Source: Ridgeia piscesae (Eukaryota; Annelida; Polychaeta; Sabellida; Siboglinidae). Taken from it: DNA of 64,000 nucleotides. Below the pieces are notes generated by a model. It ran no database searches, was not told the DNA's origin, and was given only the letters and a program-made list of their open reading frames with translations. Shown piece by piece: positions 35,250 to 56,610 of this stretch. Numbering within the stretch: position 1 is the stretch's first letter; every line of letters starts with the position of its first letter. Both the position numbers and the translations under genes were made by a program. The DNA lies in NCBI GenBank assembly GCA_025642075.2, contig JAODUO010000971.1, forward strand, positions 38,501 to 102,500. Reading direction: 5' to 3'.

Positions 35250-37649
35250 CATTATAAATATAACATACTAGGCTGTATAACAAAATTATCTAGACAAAGA
35301 TAATTACAAATAGACAATGGGCTAAAATGACTACCGTACTACTGAAAGATAATTATAGTAACATAAAACTATATTATCTAATGTGATCTACATAATTTTT
35401 TTTGCGTAAATGATGTTTTGTAAATACCACCCCTGGTATATCTATATACACCATAATTACTTCTTTATGCAAGTAGAGGTATTTACATGTTATACATTTA
35501 CTGTGGAAATAATTACATATACATAGGTGTATTACATGTAAACTAACTGTAAGTTAATATATGTACTCTAACATAGACACACACACACACATATATGTAC
35601 ATTATACAATGCTACTAATTTAAATGTTGTACTTTTGTTGTAGATTACACTTTATATAAATTCACTTATTCAAGCCCATCGAGGTGTTGATTTTGTGTGA
35701 TGCATTTTTTTTTGGCCTGTACCTTTTCTTTTCTATGACTGAGGGTGGTACTATTGGGGTTTTTCGTTCATGGTCAAAATATATCTCACAGTTGAGGGGG
35801 GCAATGTTATATACCATTCCATTTTACGTGTCATTTTAAAATCAAATGCAACGGTTTCCTCCAAATGAAACTATATTGGGTGAACATGTGCAATTACTCA
35901 CTAACTGCACTACGGGACTGTTCAATGTTGTTATATTATATTATTACACATCAGTGCAGTACAATATACATCAACTATGAAAAGACCACACACAATAAAA
36001 ACTGCCTTTGTACACATTTAATAGCAATATTATCATTGCAAAATTATCACCACCTAAATGTCAGCTGAGAGCAATACTTTTTATGCTTAAATAATTATAC
36101 TCAGAATAGTTTTAAATAGTAACATTTTAGTTGCATATTAACAGCATTCTCTGTAATAACCGGGTACATGAAGCATAGTAAAAATACAATTTGACCATTT
36201 TCTGTTTTCAACGCAATGAATTATGTACATACAACATTCCTGTCAAAATGTTCAAATAAACAGATAATGGTCAAATTAAAATACTATACAGTGGCTAATT
36301 CAAGCACAATGGGATGACTTTTTTTATACACTAGATACGAACCAAGCAAATCTGAAACAAATCAGACTTCGCTTCAACTCCCTTCAAGCACCTTGCCTGA
36401 TTATATCTTGTATGAAGCAATTTCACATTCTTAATCTGGCCGTATTTATTTATTTTATACTGGGTGGCCTTCAAAGCTAAAACTATGACCAGTGAAAGGA
36501 TTTTCATGTAACAGTGCATTGTGTTAGCACAATTTATGACAAATCATAGCAATTGGGTGGTTGCATCATTTGAAATACGTATGTTAATTACACAGTGATC
36601 GCTCACAGTATTATTAATCATGGAGATTACAGAGTACGTTGGGGAGTTTGTTCTACACACGCAAATCTACAAACCATTTTAGTCATACATCTGATACAGT
36701 GTGTGTTTCAACAGGTATCTCTAATACTTCCGAAGTAACTCGTTGTAAGACATTCAGCTCAAATGTGTTTTATCTTCACATTTACTGAAGGCAACATCCA
36801 GCATTAAGGGTAAAACTATCTGGTAGAAATGAAGGTATCCAGTCCTTCAGGCTGCTTAAAGCATTTACACCTTGCTACCTGACAGACCTGTTCAATTGAA
36901 CACCAGCTTGATTTATCTGGAAAGCATTCAGCCACGCTGCAATTAAAGACATTTTGTAAAAAAAACACCTTTGTCTGAAGGCAGATTCTAATTCACACAG
37001 CTGAGTGAACTAGAGCAATGCTGAGTGAACAAAACTGCCCAAGATTCGGCATGGCAGCAAGCGATTCGAACCTGGGTTTGCTCAGTTGAAAGTCTGTTTC
37101 GTTACTCATTACATTCTCTTCTATAACTTGGCTGTTTTCCACATATACATACTCTTGGATAAATAATAATCAAGATCATCACATCTGTCACTTACACAAA
37201 TATGCAACTGTGAAATCTCACAATAGAGAGACCAGTAGGCTATTTTAATTGTTTGCTGCAATCCAAGCTGATGGAGACAGGCAATCACGTTTTTGTATGT
37301 AAAAAAGGCTTTCAATTCATTGCAAACAATTTCCCAACACGTAGCAATTCATTTGAACAAAACTGATTAAGGTAATTTTAAAGATTTATAATCGGACCTC
37401 TTACACTGGCAAGAGTCTGTTGAGCCTGTATTGCTGAAACAACAGTTTGTTATTAAATAAGAGAGATTTTACGTGCACCAGTGTAGACGTCTTGCTCTAA
37501 ACTATGTTGCATTCCTTTGGTGGCTGGCCGTTGTTTAATCTGAATGCCCCCTGCCACCTCTGGCACCGATTACGTCCACGAAGCAGTCTCCAAATGCTAT
37601 CAGTACTAGTCACCAGCACGTCCTTGTTCAATGAGAAATGTCTGCAGCC
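35203..37649. other. Downstream of ATG5; contains a SINE
   Basis: (TA)n continues to 35250. A tRNA-SINE lies at 36880-37110 on the minus strand. AATAAA-type words on the minus strand near 36444-36455 could serve ATG5 but are not close. No other gene is seen. Confidence 0.4.
36880..37110 (-). repeat. Old tRNA-derived SINE (core-sharing family), copy 2
   Basis: The minus strand shows a B box GGTTCGAATC, then TTGTTCACTCAGCATTGCTC, TTCACTCAGCTGTGTGAATT and a tail CCAGATAAATCAAGCTGGTG. It pairs with the element at 26942-27185 and shares the CTCAGYTGTGTGAAT core with 31441-31795. Confidence 0.65.
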
Positions 37650-46703
<9,054 letters not shown>

Positions 46704-47681
46704 CGACGAAAACGTATCATAGTCACACCATCGTAGTCACCGACTACAACGAACAGTCGTGATCAACTATCTAGTAAACAAATCTTTATCATTTTAGCTA
46801 CGAAATTATTAGTCTAACGATGACTACCGACATTGACAAATTCATTGCTATCAAGAACATAAACGGTTGAGAAGAGGTTCCATCTAGCGAATGATTCTGA
46901 AACATTTGCGCCTTCTGTCGGATATTGAACAAATGTTTGCGGGCGAAATGAAATGGGGCAAGACTACCATTGCGAAAATTAAAGTATTCCTTTCACAAAC
47001 ACAAGATGACAATATTAAAAATTAAAAATTATAAGCAAATAACAAGTTAACCAATTAAAAACATACCCGTCGTATATAATAGCCAATATTGGCTTCTTAC
47101 GACGTATCTCATTCAGATACTTATTATGTTGAACATGCTAACTTTGGGAAATGTGACTGCATCCCCTCCCTGGTGCTGTGTCAAAATCCTGCCCTCTATC
47201 AGTCTATGAATGTGTTCGATCATTCATTTCTAGATGATGATGTAAGACCACAATAAGGTGCTCATCCGCCATTCCCCGTCCGACCAAAGAGTACCCTTTA
47301 AAAGCAGCATTATGCAGGTTGTCTGAATTTCTGTGAGCATATATAATTATGTAGTGATCTCGAGTGATTAGAAATTATGTTTTCGTGCAGCGTGGCATCA
47401 GAGCTGTCAAATTACGACAGCTGTCACTCGGTGCATTTCTGCGTATTAATACAGTTGGCAATCCGTGGATGGTTCAAGCAGAAATCGAGGGGTGTATATA
47501 TATAAGGTTTGAAAGAAGTTTATGGGAGCCTGAGGTATTAAAGTTCACGAATTGTTCATAGAACTTCTGTCTATGGAGGGTAAATATGCTGTGAAATTGT
47601 CAATAACAGAGCTCCTTGAGATTATTATTAGTAGTAGTAGATAATTTTTATTAATTAAAAAAATATTGTCATCTAGAAAAT

Positions 47682-47820
47682 TAACTCTAGATGGCAGGTG
47701 AATAATGAAGCCGAATTTGGCCTATCGAGAGTGCAACCTATGTGTGGATCTAAGGATGTCCCCCCTTCTGAGGATCGACATGCAGGTACATGATATATGT
47801 TACGACTATAGGGTAAATGT
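47682..47820 (+). repeat. Dispersed repeat (partner of 15560-15730)
   Basis: AACTCTAGATGGCAGGTG and TATCGAGAGTGCAACCTAT match the reverse complement of PDSS2 intron 1 sequence in order and spacing. The family is unknown. Confidence 0.6.
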
Positions 47821-47973
47821 TTATTTTTAAAGGGATAAATGATAGTTTTAAAGGACATTTTAGATCCAGTTATGTATTTATGTATTAGCTTAACGTAATT
47901 ATTTTTAAATAGGTAATCTATCATTTTAAAGGACATCTTAGAGATATAATATATTTATTAGATCAAAATAATA

Positions 47974-48011
<38 letters not shown>

Positions 48012-48050
48012 TTATTTATTTGTCATATGATTTCATTTTATTATATAGAG

Positions 48051-48255
48051 GCTCTACGTAACTCAATCGCCAGAACACATTCCCATTTAACATGAAATAT
48101 ACATGTATGTTGAAAATGGCAAATAAAGCTTCATTGCTATTATAGCGGAGACAATTTGAATGCAGTTTTCACGCATGCACAGTGTGCCGAGAAGACCGCA
48201 GAACGTGCATGACATCTATAGCGGAAATGACATGATCCCTGTTTACGCATGCCCA
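48051..48255. repeat. Dispersed repeat, copy 2 (partner of 10642-10835)
   Basis: It shares CTCAATCGCCAGAACACATT, AATAAAGCTTCATTG and GCAGTTTTCACGCATGCACA with the copy at 10642-10835 in the same order. Copy 2 is not preceded by a recognisable RT fragment. Confidence 0.7.
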
Positions 48256-51200
48256 ATAGATAGCCATAGTTAGTTCAGATGTAAAACTACATTTGCAACA
48301 GTTTTCATGCTTACATGAAATAAATGAAAAACACACCAACTAAAAATCGTGCTTATTAAATATAACAATTACAGGCATACATGTAAAGGTCTTCCCAAAT
48401 ACATTTTTAGCTGAACATGGTAAACAGTAATGTTTTTTCGAAGCTAGGATCTGTAATGCAATTGATACAGCTTGTATAACGAATGGTAAAACGATGTGTG
48501 CATTATTCAATTATACATTACCCAAGAATGCTTGTGAATAGTATTTATGTTGAGTCACCATAATGAATGCATGTTTTCAGAAACTGTATAACACTGTAAA
48601 TCATTGTAAGATGTACACAATAAGTTATTTTAATGTACTCGTATTTTTTGCATATCGGAGATATGAACCTTGTCATGTTGGATACAGCCAAGTTCCATTC
48701 AGAGTGATTTGTGTATATACTCATTACGCTGCATTCCCATTCAGTGCAGTTCAGTTTGTTACAAGAAAGAAAATACTGTAGTGTGCTTTTTATTTAAAAT
48801 AATTACAGTGTATTGACAAATCTGTTATTTTAAGTAGGTTTTATTAACAAATTCACACGTACAGGATAAATTGTTTGTTATATCAGTCAGGATTATGTCC
48901 AGATATATTATTGTATGTGTACTTGGTTACATACACTTGCTATAAATGTAACTGATTAACATTTTGAAATTACTCTATACTGTAATTGATTTTTTCATTA
49001 ATTTGCAAAATTATAATCAGTTAGTTTTCTAGCATACTTTATGTAAGCTGTGTTTTATATAAATGAAAATTGTAAACCATGTGCATTATTACATACGTTA
49101 GCTAATGTTGAAAATCAACTTGATTTGAGATCCACTGTGCTGTCTATATTCTGGTGGGTTATCTTTATTCTTTTGGTGGGTTATGTTTCTTTCTCTTTCT
49201 TTCTCTTGCTCTCTCTCTCTCTCTTGCTCTCTCTCTCGCTCGCTCTCGCTCTCTCTCTCTTGCACTTTCTCTCGCTCTCTCTCCTTCTTTTCTCGCTCTC
49301 TCCCTCTCTTGCTCTTTCTCTCCCTTCATGGGAATCACCACCTCTTCTCCACCAATCTCGTTTCTCGCTCCCATCTCATCCAGTTCCTGTCTTGTAGCCT
49401 AACCAAACATGACATGTTAGACGGAAGACTCCAACTTTCCTATGATAGCAGTCTTTGAAGTATGACAACTCCAATGCATTGATATCGCCACTGAAGAAGA
49501 GTTATTACTGTTGCACTTAACTTGATGACCTGAGAACTCAGATGATTTGGTCAGCGACAAACATTTTATCTGCATTCTTCTACAGCCCAACAAATAGGTC
49601 TTATTTTCATAGTTGTTTGGGTTGCATATTAATACCTGTTTGTTTGGCTGGCAACCAAGGTGCAGGCCATTTACGAAGAAAGCATTAATATTCCTGCATA
49701 CATACATTGATACATACACAAACTTGACTATAGTTCGATGCATTTCAGAGCTGTCACAAAAACCGCTGAACTTATTAAATAGAATCAATGCGGGTGCACA
49801 CAACATGTAATGTTTGCATATGGAACACCAGCAGGATGTAAACCTGCCACACACAACACTGAATCGATATTACCCCGAACTGTCAAAGTGAACAAAATGG
49901 TTAGACAAATAACTGACAATGCTTTTGGATTACAACACAGTATCCTAAATGCAATCAGTTACAACTTACTTTATATTATTAGAACATTTTAATTTATATA
50001 ATTTGACAGGAATACATAATTATTTTAAAACAAATTAAAAAGTATGCACAAATTCACTTTTCTGGATAACACTGCTTTATTTTGAACTCTTCTTTTGTGG
50101 AAACACATCATCCGTCACCAAGGCTGTCAAATACCCTATTTGAACGGTTGTTTCTACCTGAAAAAGTGACAAATTACATAACCAGTACAGTTGTTTCCCA
50201 CAAGCATGAATTCTTAATGGTGGTTATTACAACAGAACCTGTTGCATTGCCTAACAATATCCAACATTTTTTCTAGTTGATTATCCTCTGTATGTCTAAT
50301 GACATCCCAAATATGAATAGGTTATGTGTCATTTATTACACATTAGTTTTAATGTGAGGTGTGTGTGTAAAATATTTATGACATTGCTTTATTTACAATG
50401 TAACTTTATAGTAGGACTGACGTAGAATTGTTCAAATTAGTGTCTTCGCAAGAGTGACACTGTTGGTGGCACTCCATTCAAGAGACTGACCAATCACATA
50501 TGTAACATTCCTGTGTCTCTGTGCCAGGTGGCGTTCCCTTACCTGGTGGTTCCATGTGTTGGCTTAACAGGTGAGCGCTACATGAGAAAAATATAATAGT
50601 TATTAAAATATAATGAACAAAAGCAAAATAATTAACATCCACCAATACATATTACAATAAATGTATTTTAAAGACTACATGAAAGTCTTCCAAGATATAA
50701 TTAAGCAGTAACTACCAGGCAACGTCCTCATTACAGGTTCAAACATTTTTTTTATCTTGCAATGATATATTTTTCACAGACAAAAGGTAAAACGAATTAA
50801 TTAAAGTTAATCGTGAAACAAAGACAATTTAAAAGATAAAATCCATAATGAAAAAACAGGAAATTCGGAAGTGGGAGACACTGGGAACATTCTACCTATA
50901 GGACAATCTAATGGACTACTTGGGCTCGGGACTCCGCTTTGGTTGCTCCTTACAACGTTCCCCTGGCGAGAAACGTCACGACCTTCAAACCTCACAACTG
51001 ATCACTGTGCTACGAGAAAGGGAGGGAGTATCTGCCCCTAAGCCCGGCGTGCCATTGCCGGATGTGACGCTCCATATTGCGAGCATCACGTGATACACCC
51101 TTTGCCACAAGGCATCGAATACACATCTGTTACAATTATAATAGCAATTTCCTTCCTTTATATACCATATATGGTTTGACTGGCGAGATTGTGGTATCAA

Positions 51201-51683
51201 CTTGTCAGAGCTTAAACTGATATATCTATTTCCAGTGAAGTTATTTTTAATGTAGAATGGCGTTAAAACACCGTTTATATGTTATAGTATATCATATGAC
51301 ACATTAAACATGTTCACATGTGAAACTATAATTATTCATCCCTGCAGATTTATGGATAGGTATGTTTTACAACAGGCGTCGTGAAACCAAGATGGCGCAC
51401 ACACCGTCGCCATTTTGTCCTTCATAAAATGTAACAAGGAATTACTTTAAAGTCTTGATACATAATTCGCATAATTCCACATCACTCACACATTGGTAAA
51501 CAAGAATACATAACATAAAATAATAACCATATAACAGATATAGACTCAGACAAATTTAGTTATTTTATTTAAGATATTATCGACATCAATCAGCATAGTG
51601 ATCATAATTTTGTTTTCCACATGCGTGTTAAATAGGGGAAAAAACTAGATCATAAATAAATGATCGAAACTAGGCAACTTTTC

Positions 51684-51866
51684 TCAATGCAATTTCGCAA
51701 TGAATTTAAAGATCTTAAACATAATACGATATCGGACAGGAAGACAATGCAATGACTTCAGAAGACGCATAGAACGTGGAGACCTAATCACAATCCTTCC
51801 TATGCAATTTTGAACACATTGTAATGTTGTGATGCTGTTAAAGGTAACAGTACGATGGAGGGAATT
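51684..51866 (-). pseudogene. LINE RT C-terminal fragment in copy B, cut by a transposon
   Basis: The minus strand reads SITTLQCVQNCIGRIVIRSP then MRLLKSLHCLPVRYRIMFKI, matching the end of LINE RT domains and the copy A fragment at 6047-6352. The TIR element inserted at 51867 separates it from its upstream part, which resumes after 54129. Confidence 0.65.
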
Positions 51867-52080
51867 CCCAGCAAACATACAAGTATTGGGCCAATGCTGG
51901 CGTTATACTGGCGAGTACCGTTTGTACCGGCAACGGTACAAACGGTACTGAGCCAGTACACTGGACACACCATGATAAAAGTCGATGTACTTGCCAGAAT
52001 CGGCCCAGCATTGGCCCGATTGTATCGGCCCAGCATTGGCCCGCTTGTATCGGCCCAGCATTGGCCCGATACCAGCCAAT
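51867..52080. repeat. Left subterminal array of GGCCCAGCATTGGCCCG
   Basis: Three near-identical units of about 24 bp (TATCGGCCCAGCATTGGCCC plus flank) lie at about 52003-52070. They are preceded by a palindromic GTACCGTTTGTACCGG pair at 51915-51950. These are candidate binding sites for the transposase that mobilises the element. Confidence 0.75.
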
Positions 52081-52161
52081 TTCAACATTGTTCCGCAAGA
52101 TGTCGCACGGGAAGTTTTTCATGGCGCCTCCTAGGGAATGCAATTTTACCGCCAAATTGAG

Positions 52162-52209
52162 ATGGCGGACGCCATTTTTGTGAAAGATTTCGAAGTGGGA
52201 TTTGTTCAG
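52162..52209 (+). CDS. Candidate first exon inside the TIR element
   Basis: ATG at 52162 opens MADAIFVKDFEVGFVQ and runs straight into a consensus donor CAG/GTAAGT at 52209. The ATG context is good. The peptide is too short to identify. It ends in phase 0, which does not match the 53553 acceptor, so at least one middle exon is missing or has been lost. Confidence 0.35.
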
Positions 52210-53552
52210 GTAAGTTGCCATGATTAATAAAATAACGTAGTTTTAATTGTGGTAATTATGCTTAAATGTGAATGCAAATAATTGTACAGTTGTGCCTATA
52301 TTAGTGTTTTAATTGAGAATTGGCATCTGCATTTATAGACCGGTAGTTACTAGACTAGTGCTTTTACTAGTCTAGTGGATCACTTCGTCGGAGTCGGTTT
52401 CTGCAAGACTTAGGCTTAGCAAGCGTAACAATATGCAGTTTTCACCAACACATTTAAATTGTAAAGCAATGTATCAGTTGTATTAAAAATAGAACGGCTT
52501 ATAATTAATCGGTGGTAGGCAAACAAAGCATGAAATAAGTAGTTTTTAGTGAAATACAATATGAATATTCGTAACACGTACGGTAATGACGTAGCCTCGT
52601 ATGTCTTTCTTTAGACTTTACCGCGTCAAAAAATTCGAAAGCACCCACTTATTTCTATATCACCAGATTCAAAATTCAAATTTCAAATTCACTGATGACG
52701 TACGACAACACGCAACGCATTCACTAAACATCACGGGCTAATTTTTCTTTGGTGATTAATGTGAACAATTAAGTGCTGGATCCAATGACTCATGGCTCAT
52801 GCCATGACTCAGTCACTTCATTGCTTGTGAATAAAAAAAATTGGTGCGGACCACATCTCTCCAATTTTGAATGCATGCCATAGGCGTTTTGGTTTATGAT
52901 CATGTGTCTATGTGTCCCACCAATTGTTAGGTTAACCTGACCTTCAGGTCTAGAGATAGAGGTAATCAAACTTTGACCTGACCTTGATACCTGACGACCT
53001 TCCAGGTGTAATAACTCCACTTCTAAAATTAACCACATCTCACCAATAAATTCAAATGCATAATTTATATTCAAAATGTGTACTTTGTGAAGCAGGGGGT
53101 AACTGGTATAATGGCAATGACAAAACTGGGATAACATTCTTCATGGCTAAGAGATGACAACATGATGTTAATATGTAAGACAGTAGGTAATATCGACACA
53201 AATTGATGTAAATATGACAATCACATACTGATTAGACTTAACTTGAGAGCCAGTAAGATATATGTATAGAGGAAATGTGTTTTACTCCATAAAAGTATGG
53301 GATTCGTGGGATTATAAACCAGCATATGAAGAATAATTTATAAATTAGTGGATAACAAAACAAAACAAACTGGGGGTAATTAATATATTACTTCTGCCAA
53401 ATTTCAGGAACCAAAAGCCAGGGTGCATGTTATAAGGGGGATATTATATAGAGAAAACAAAGGTCGAATGGGAATGCAATACAGTTAAAACCTGCCCATT
53501 AACCAGAAATAAAAAGGTGTAAGATAAAACTTAAAACTGTGTGTATGTTTCA

Positions 53553-53720
53553 GGGGCCATTCTGAGGAATCCATTCCTCCAGGATACAGATACGGAGAAA
53601 ACCATTAAAAAAAGAAATGATGCACTGGCTTCGGAATTCGGGGGACAGGCATGGCGGACAGAAGCGGCAGGCAGTGCAGATGATGCAAGCGAGGGATGGC
53701 AATGCTCTGTAAACGTTTAA
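53553..53720 (+). CDS. Candidate last exon inside the TIR element
   Basis: After an acceptor-like TATGTTTCAG (ending 53552) there is an open stretch whose translation contains NPFLQDTDTEKTIKKRNDAL, then ASEFGGQAWRTEA, ending SEGWQCSVNV at TAA 53718-53720. AATAAA overlaps the stop (53720-53725). The charged, Trp-containing sequence looks like a real protein C terminus, but I do not recognise the family. It could be the remnant of the element's own gene or a captured host exon. Confidence 0.4.
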   Translation, partial: GAILRNPFLQDTDTEKTIKKRNDALASEFGGQAWRTEAAGSADDASEGWQCSVNV

Positions 53721-53822
53721 ATAAAATTGATCTCGTTTTGTTTCATATCATGGTTTTTGTTGCTATCTCATACAGACACTATTATATACTGCACCAATAA
53801 TGGAACATTAACATGCATGTGT

Positions 53823-54127
53823 ACTTTGCCAGTGCTGGTACAGGTACTGGGCCAGCACTGGGCCAATACATTGCGCCAGTACTGGCCCAATGCTGAACCA
53901 TTACTACCTCAGCACTGGGCCAATACAGCTTGCCGGTACTGGGCCAGTACTGGGCCAATACATTGCGCCAGCACTGGCCCAATGCTGGACCAGCATTGGC
54001 CCAACACTGGGGCAATACCACATGCCAGCATTGGCCCGATTCACAGCCGCTGTGCAGCGTATGCATTGGGCCAATGCCGTTTATACCGGCCTGCCAGTAT
54101 TGGCCCAGTACTGTCATGTTTGCTGGG
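53823..54127. repeat. Right subterminal array of CTGGGCCAAT motifs
   Basis: At least a dozen copies of TGGGCCA or TGGCCCA in both orientations, in phrases such as GTACTGGGCCAGTACTGGGC and AGCACTGGCCCAATGCTGG. The array runs up to the terminal inverted repeat. It is longer and more irregular than the left array. Confidence 0.75.
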
Positions 54128-54932
54128 TTACAACAGAAACGTGCATTGAATCACAAATATGATAATACAACAATAATGGAACGTACGACCATTAGATGCC
54201 TTTCTAAATATCACCACACACTTTCATACCTTCGAGTAACTGCATCGTCCAATCTGTGACCGTCCTCGTCGTGTTTCGGCATCTGTTGATATCCTAGTGT
54301 CCGCTGACATATTAAACTGCACCTTGTGTACAGCTTAGTTGAGACCAACTGTCACACTACACTGAGCGTCAAACGTGCATCGGCTACTGCACTCGACACC
54401 AATCGAGCAAACCAAGAAACAGTTGAAATTGGCCTTGCACTGTTAACCGGGAGAACTATACATTTTGAACCCAACGATTCCATGCTATTGGTAGTTGCAC
54501 CCTTCAGTCATTTGTCAAATAACTGTCACGTGAATGTCACCGATATGGTGAAAGGAAATGTTGTCAACCCATGCGTTCTGGCGTAGCGACAAAACCATTA
54601 TAGGAGGCGGCAAGCTATGCCAAGAATGTCCAACACCAATTGACGGGTTCCACTGTCTGTGTTAAACTGTGATAGTGTCAATGAAGCATGGCAGGTATTA
54701 CATAATTGCTTTGTATGACATAAATAGCTTCGACGTTCGTGTGAATATATGCAAATAGCCATGACCGAATCCATGTGCGACTTAATGAGAATGAGAGAAT
54801 GCGTAAAATACGAGTGGCGGGCGAAAACGTGGAGGAAGAGGGGTGTAAACGGAAAGAGAAGAGTGGGAAAGAATAATGAAAACGGGATAGATATAGTGTG
54901 ACACAAAGAAAGAGAGATGAGGGAGGATCGGA

Positions 54933-54934
<2 letters not shown>

Positions 54935-55002
<68 letters not shown>

Positions 55003-55253
55003 GGAGGAGAGAGAGGAGAGAAGAAGGGAGGGGTGATGGAGAGAGGTAGGAAGGGAGGGTGGGAGAGAGTGAGGGAGAGAGATAGGGGGAGAGAGTGAGG
55101 GAGAGAGATAGGGGGAGGGAGAGAGAGAGAGAGAGAGAGAGGGAGGGAGGGAGGGAGGGAGGGAGGGAGGGAGGGAGGGAGGGAGGGAGGGAGGGAGGGA
55201 GGGAGGGAGGGAGGGAGGGAGGGAGGCGGAGGGAGGGAGGGAGGGAGGGAGGG
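54935..55253. repeat. Purine-rich (GA)n/(GGGA)n tract of copy B
   Basis: (GA)n passes into about 28 units of GGGA near 55140-55253. It corresponds to the 1.35-kb tract in copy A but is about a quarter of its length. Confidence 0.95.
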
Positions 55254-56399
55254 AGTAATCATTTAATGTTCAAGTTTCGTTTAATTGATATCATAATGGA
55301 CGTAACATTTTTGGAAAAGTAAACTATTATTTGTCCCGTAATATGCAGCACTGATATAATTGTTTGGGCGTATCGTGTTTATTGAAACATTACATATATT
55401 GATAGTTGGCTGGGTTTTTTTGTTGGTCCTGTCTATGCTGTGAATGTTTTTGCCTGTTACGTGAAACAGTGTGACAACGTGCAGTGCATTAACATGTGCC
55501 AACAGCGTTAGACACATTTGACATGACTATACAATATCAGGGCGTATTCTTGTACTGGAGGGTCCTGCGCACTATTCCTGTGGATCAAAATATCCATAGA
55601 TAATACTAATACGTATAGTATGCTAGAATCTTGTCTACAGAGAGTATATGTATATATATATATATACAATGTATATATATATATATATATATTATATATA
55701 TGTATCAGCAGGGGACACTTATGCAGCATACCTGTGATAAAACCACCAGTTTTATATCTGTTGACTTATCAGTTCCATTTTGGGATGATTGTAGTATGTT
55801 TAATTGATCTGATTTGGCATGGTAATTAACAGAGCAGGCAACATCCACCATGTTTCTAGTGAGACAATACATAAGAACCAGTACAGTGACAGTGTGGATG
55901 TACTTTATTTTATACAGTTTACAAGCATGTTAACCAATGACACCACAACTCTTTCCGAAGCTTACTATCAGCCATTTAAAAATACAACCACAGATAGAAG
56001 ATCAGCACCACAGGACAAGTTAATACAATTCAGTCCATACAGTTCTGTATGTAACATACACTGTACACTGTAGTCATTCACACTCATACATCCACTGGTT
56101 CATCTTCCCTACAACATGCACATGGAAAAACAAGTCATTGTATAAAATATTTCCCTAGACTCTCCGCCTTCCCTGTCTCGCCGATGCACGTCCCAAAGTC
56201 CTGCTAGGGACAAACTTTGACCATAGGCACCGGAACATGGGTTGGGATTGATCCGCCAATACTAAGAATGGGGGTTAATTAACTGCTCATGTTCTAGGAA
56301 TTTTTAAATATTTTTGGTGTCATCTGATTTGCAACTTCCAAAGTGAAACTGCATCATCTTGTGGTAGTTCCTGAACATGGGGGCCTCAACCTGTGATGT

Positions 56400-56610
56400 T
56401 ATGTTCAAAAGTAGTATGATGTACCAGCATCTTGAAATGGTGCTATGTTAAAAAACAGTATGATGCACCAGCATCTTGAAATGATGTTATGTTCAAAAGC
56501 AGTATGATGCATCGGCATCTTAAAATGATGTTTTGTTCAAAAGCAGTATGATGCACCAGCATCTTAAAATGATGTTTTGTTCAAAAGCAGTATGATGCAC
56601 CAGCATCTTA
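56400..56610. repeat. 44-bp minisatellite, about 5 units
   Basis: The unit contains CAGTATGATGCACCAGCATC then TTAAAATGATGTTTTGTTCA. The earlier units are more diverged than the last three. Confidence 0.9.

Larger units (their letters stand above)
46704..49497. other. Upstream of ATG5, with dispersed repeats
   Basis: It contains the second copies of two dispersed repeats (47680-47820 and 48051-48255), a (TA)n at 47976-48006 and a pyrimidine-rich tract at 49186-49330. A short internal duplication around TTTTAAAGGACATYTTAGA lies at 47845-47945. No gene is recognised. The ATG5 promoter is presumably just above 46703, but no clear core element is seen. Confidence 0.4.
51867..54127. mobile_element. 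2.26-kb terminal-inverted-repeat DNA element
   Basis: The element begins CCCAGCAAACAT and ends ATGTTTGCTGGG, a 12-bp perfect inverted repeat. The similarity extends more loosely inward (ACAAGTATTGGGCCAAT against ACAGTACTGGGCCAATA on the other strand). The empty site is preserved in copy A (GGGAATTACAATAG near 6257-6270); comparison shows exact insertion and an apparent TT target duplication (51865-51866 and 54128-54129). Both ends carry arrays of a GGCCCAG-type motif. The inside has two exon-like segments but no recognisable transposase, so I treat it as non-autonomous. The superfamily is unassigned. Confidence 0.85.
49498..55419 (-). repeat. Interspersed 4.8-kb unit, copy B, interrupted by a TIR element
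   Basis: This is the second copy of the unit at 3763-8544, in the same orientation. Excluding the 2.26-kb insertion at 51867-54127 it is about 3.66 kb. It has several internal deletions compared with copy A and a much shorter purine-rich tract. The RT fragment is at 51684-51878. Confidence 0.7.

Noticed and set aside
52790..53137. 115-aa minus-strand frame inside the TIR element
   Set aside because: No domain, no supporting splice or polyadenylation signals, and composition like surrounding non-coding DNA.
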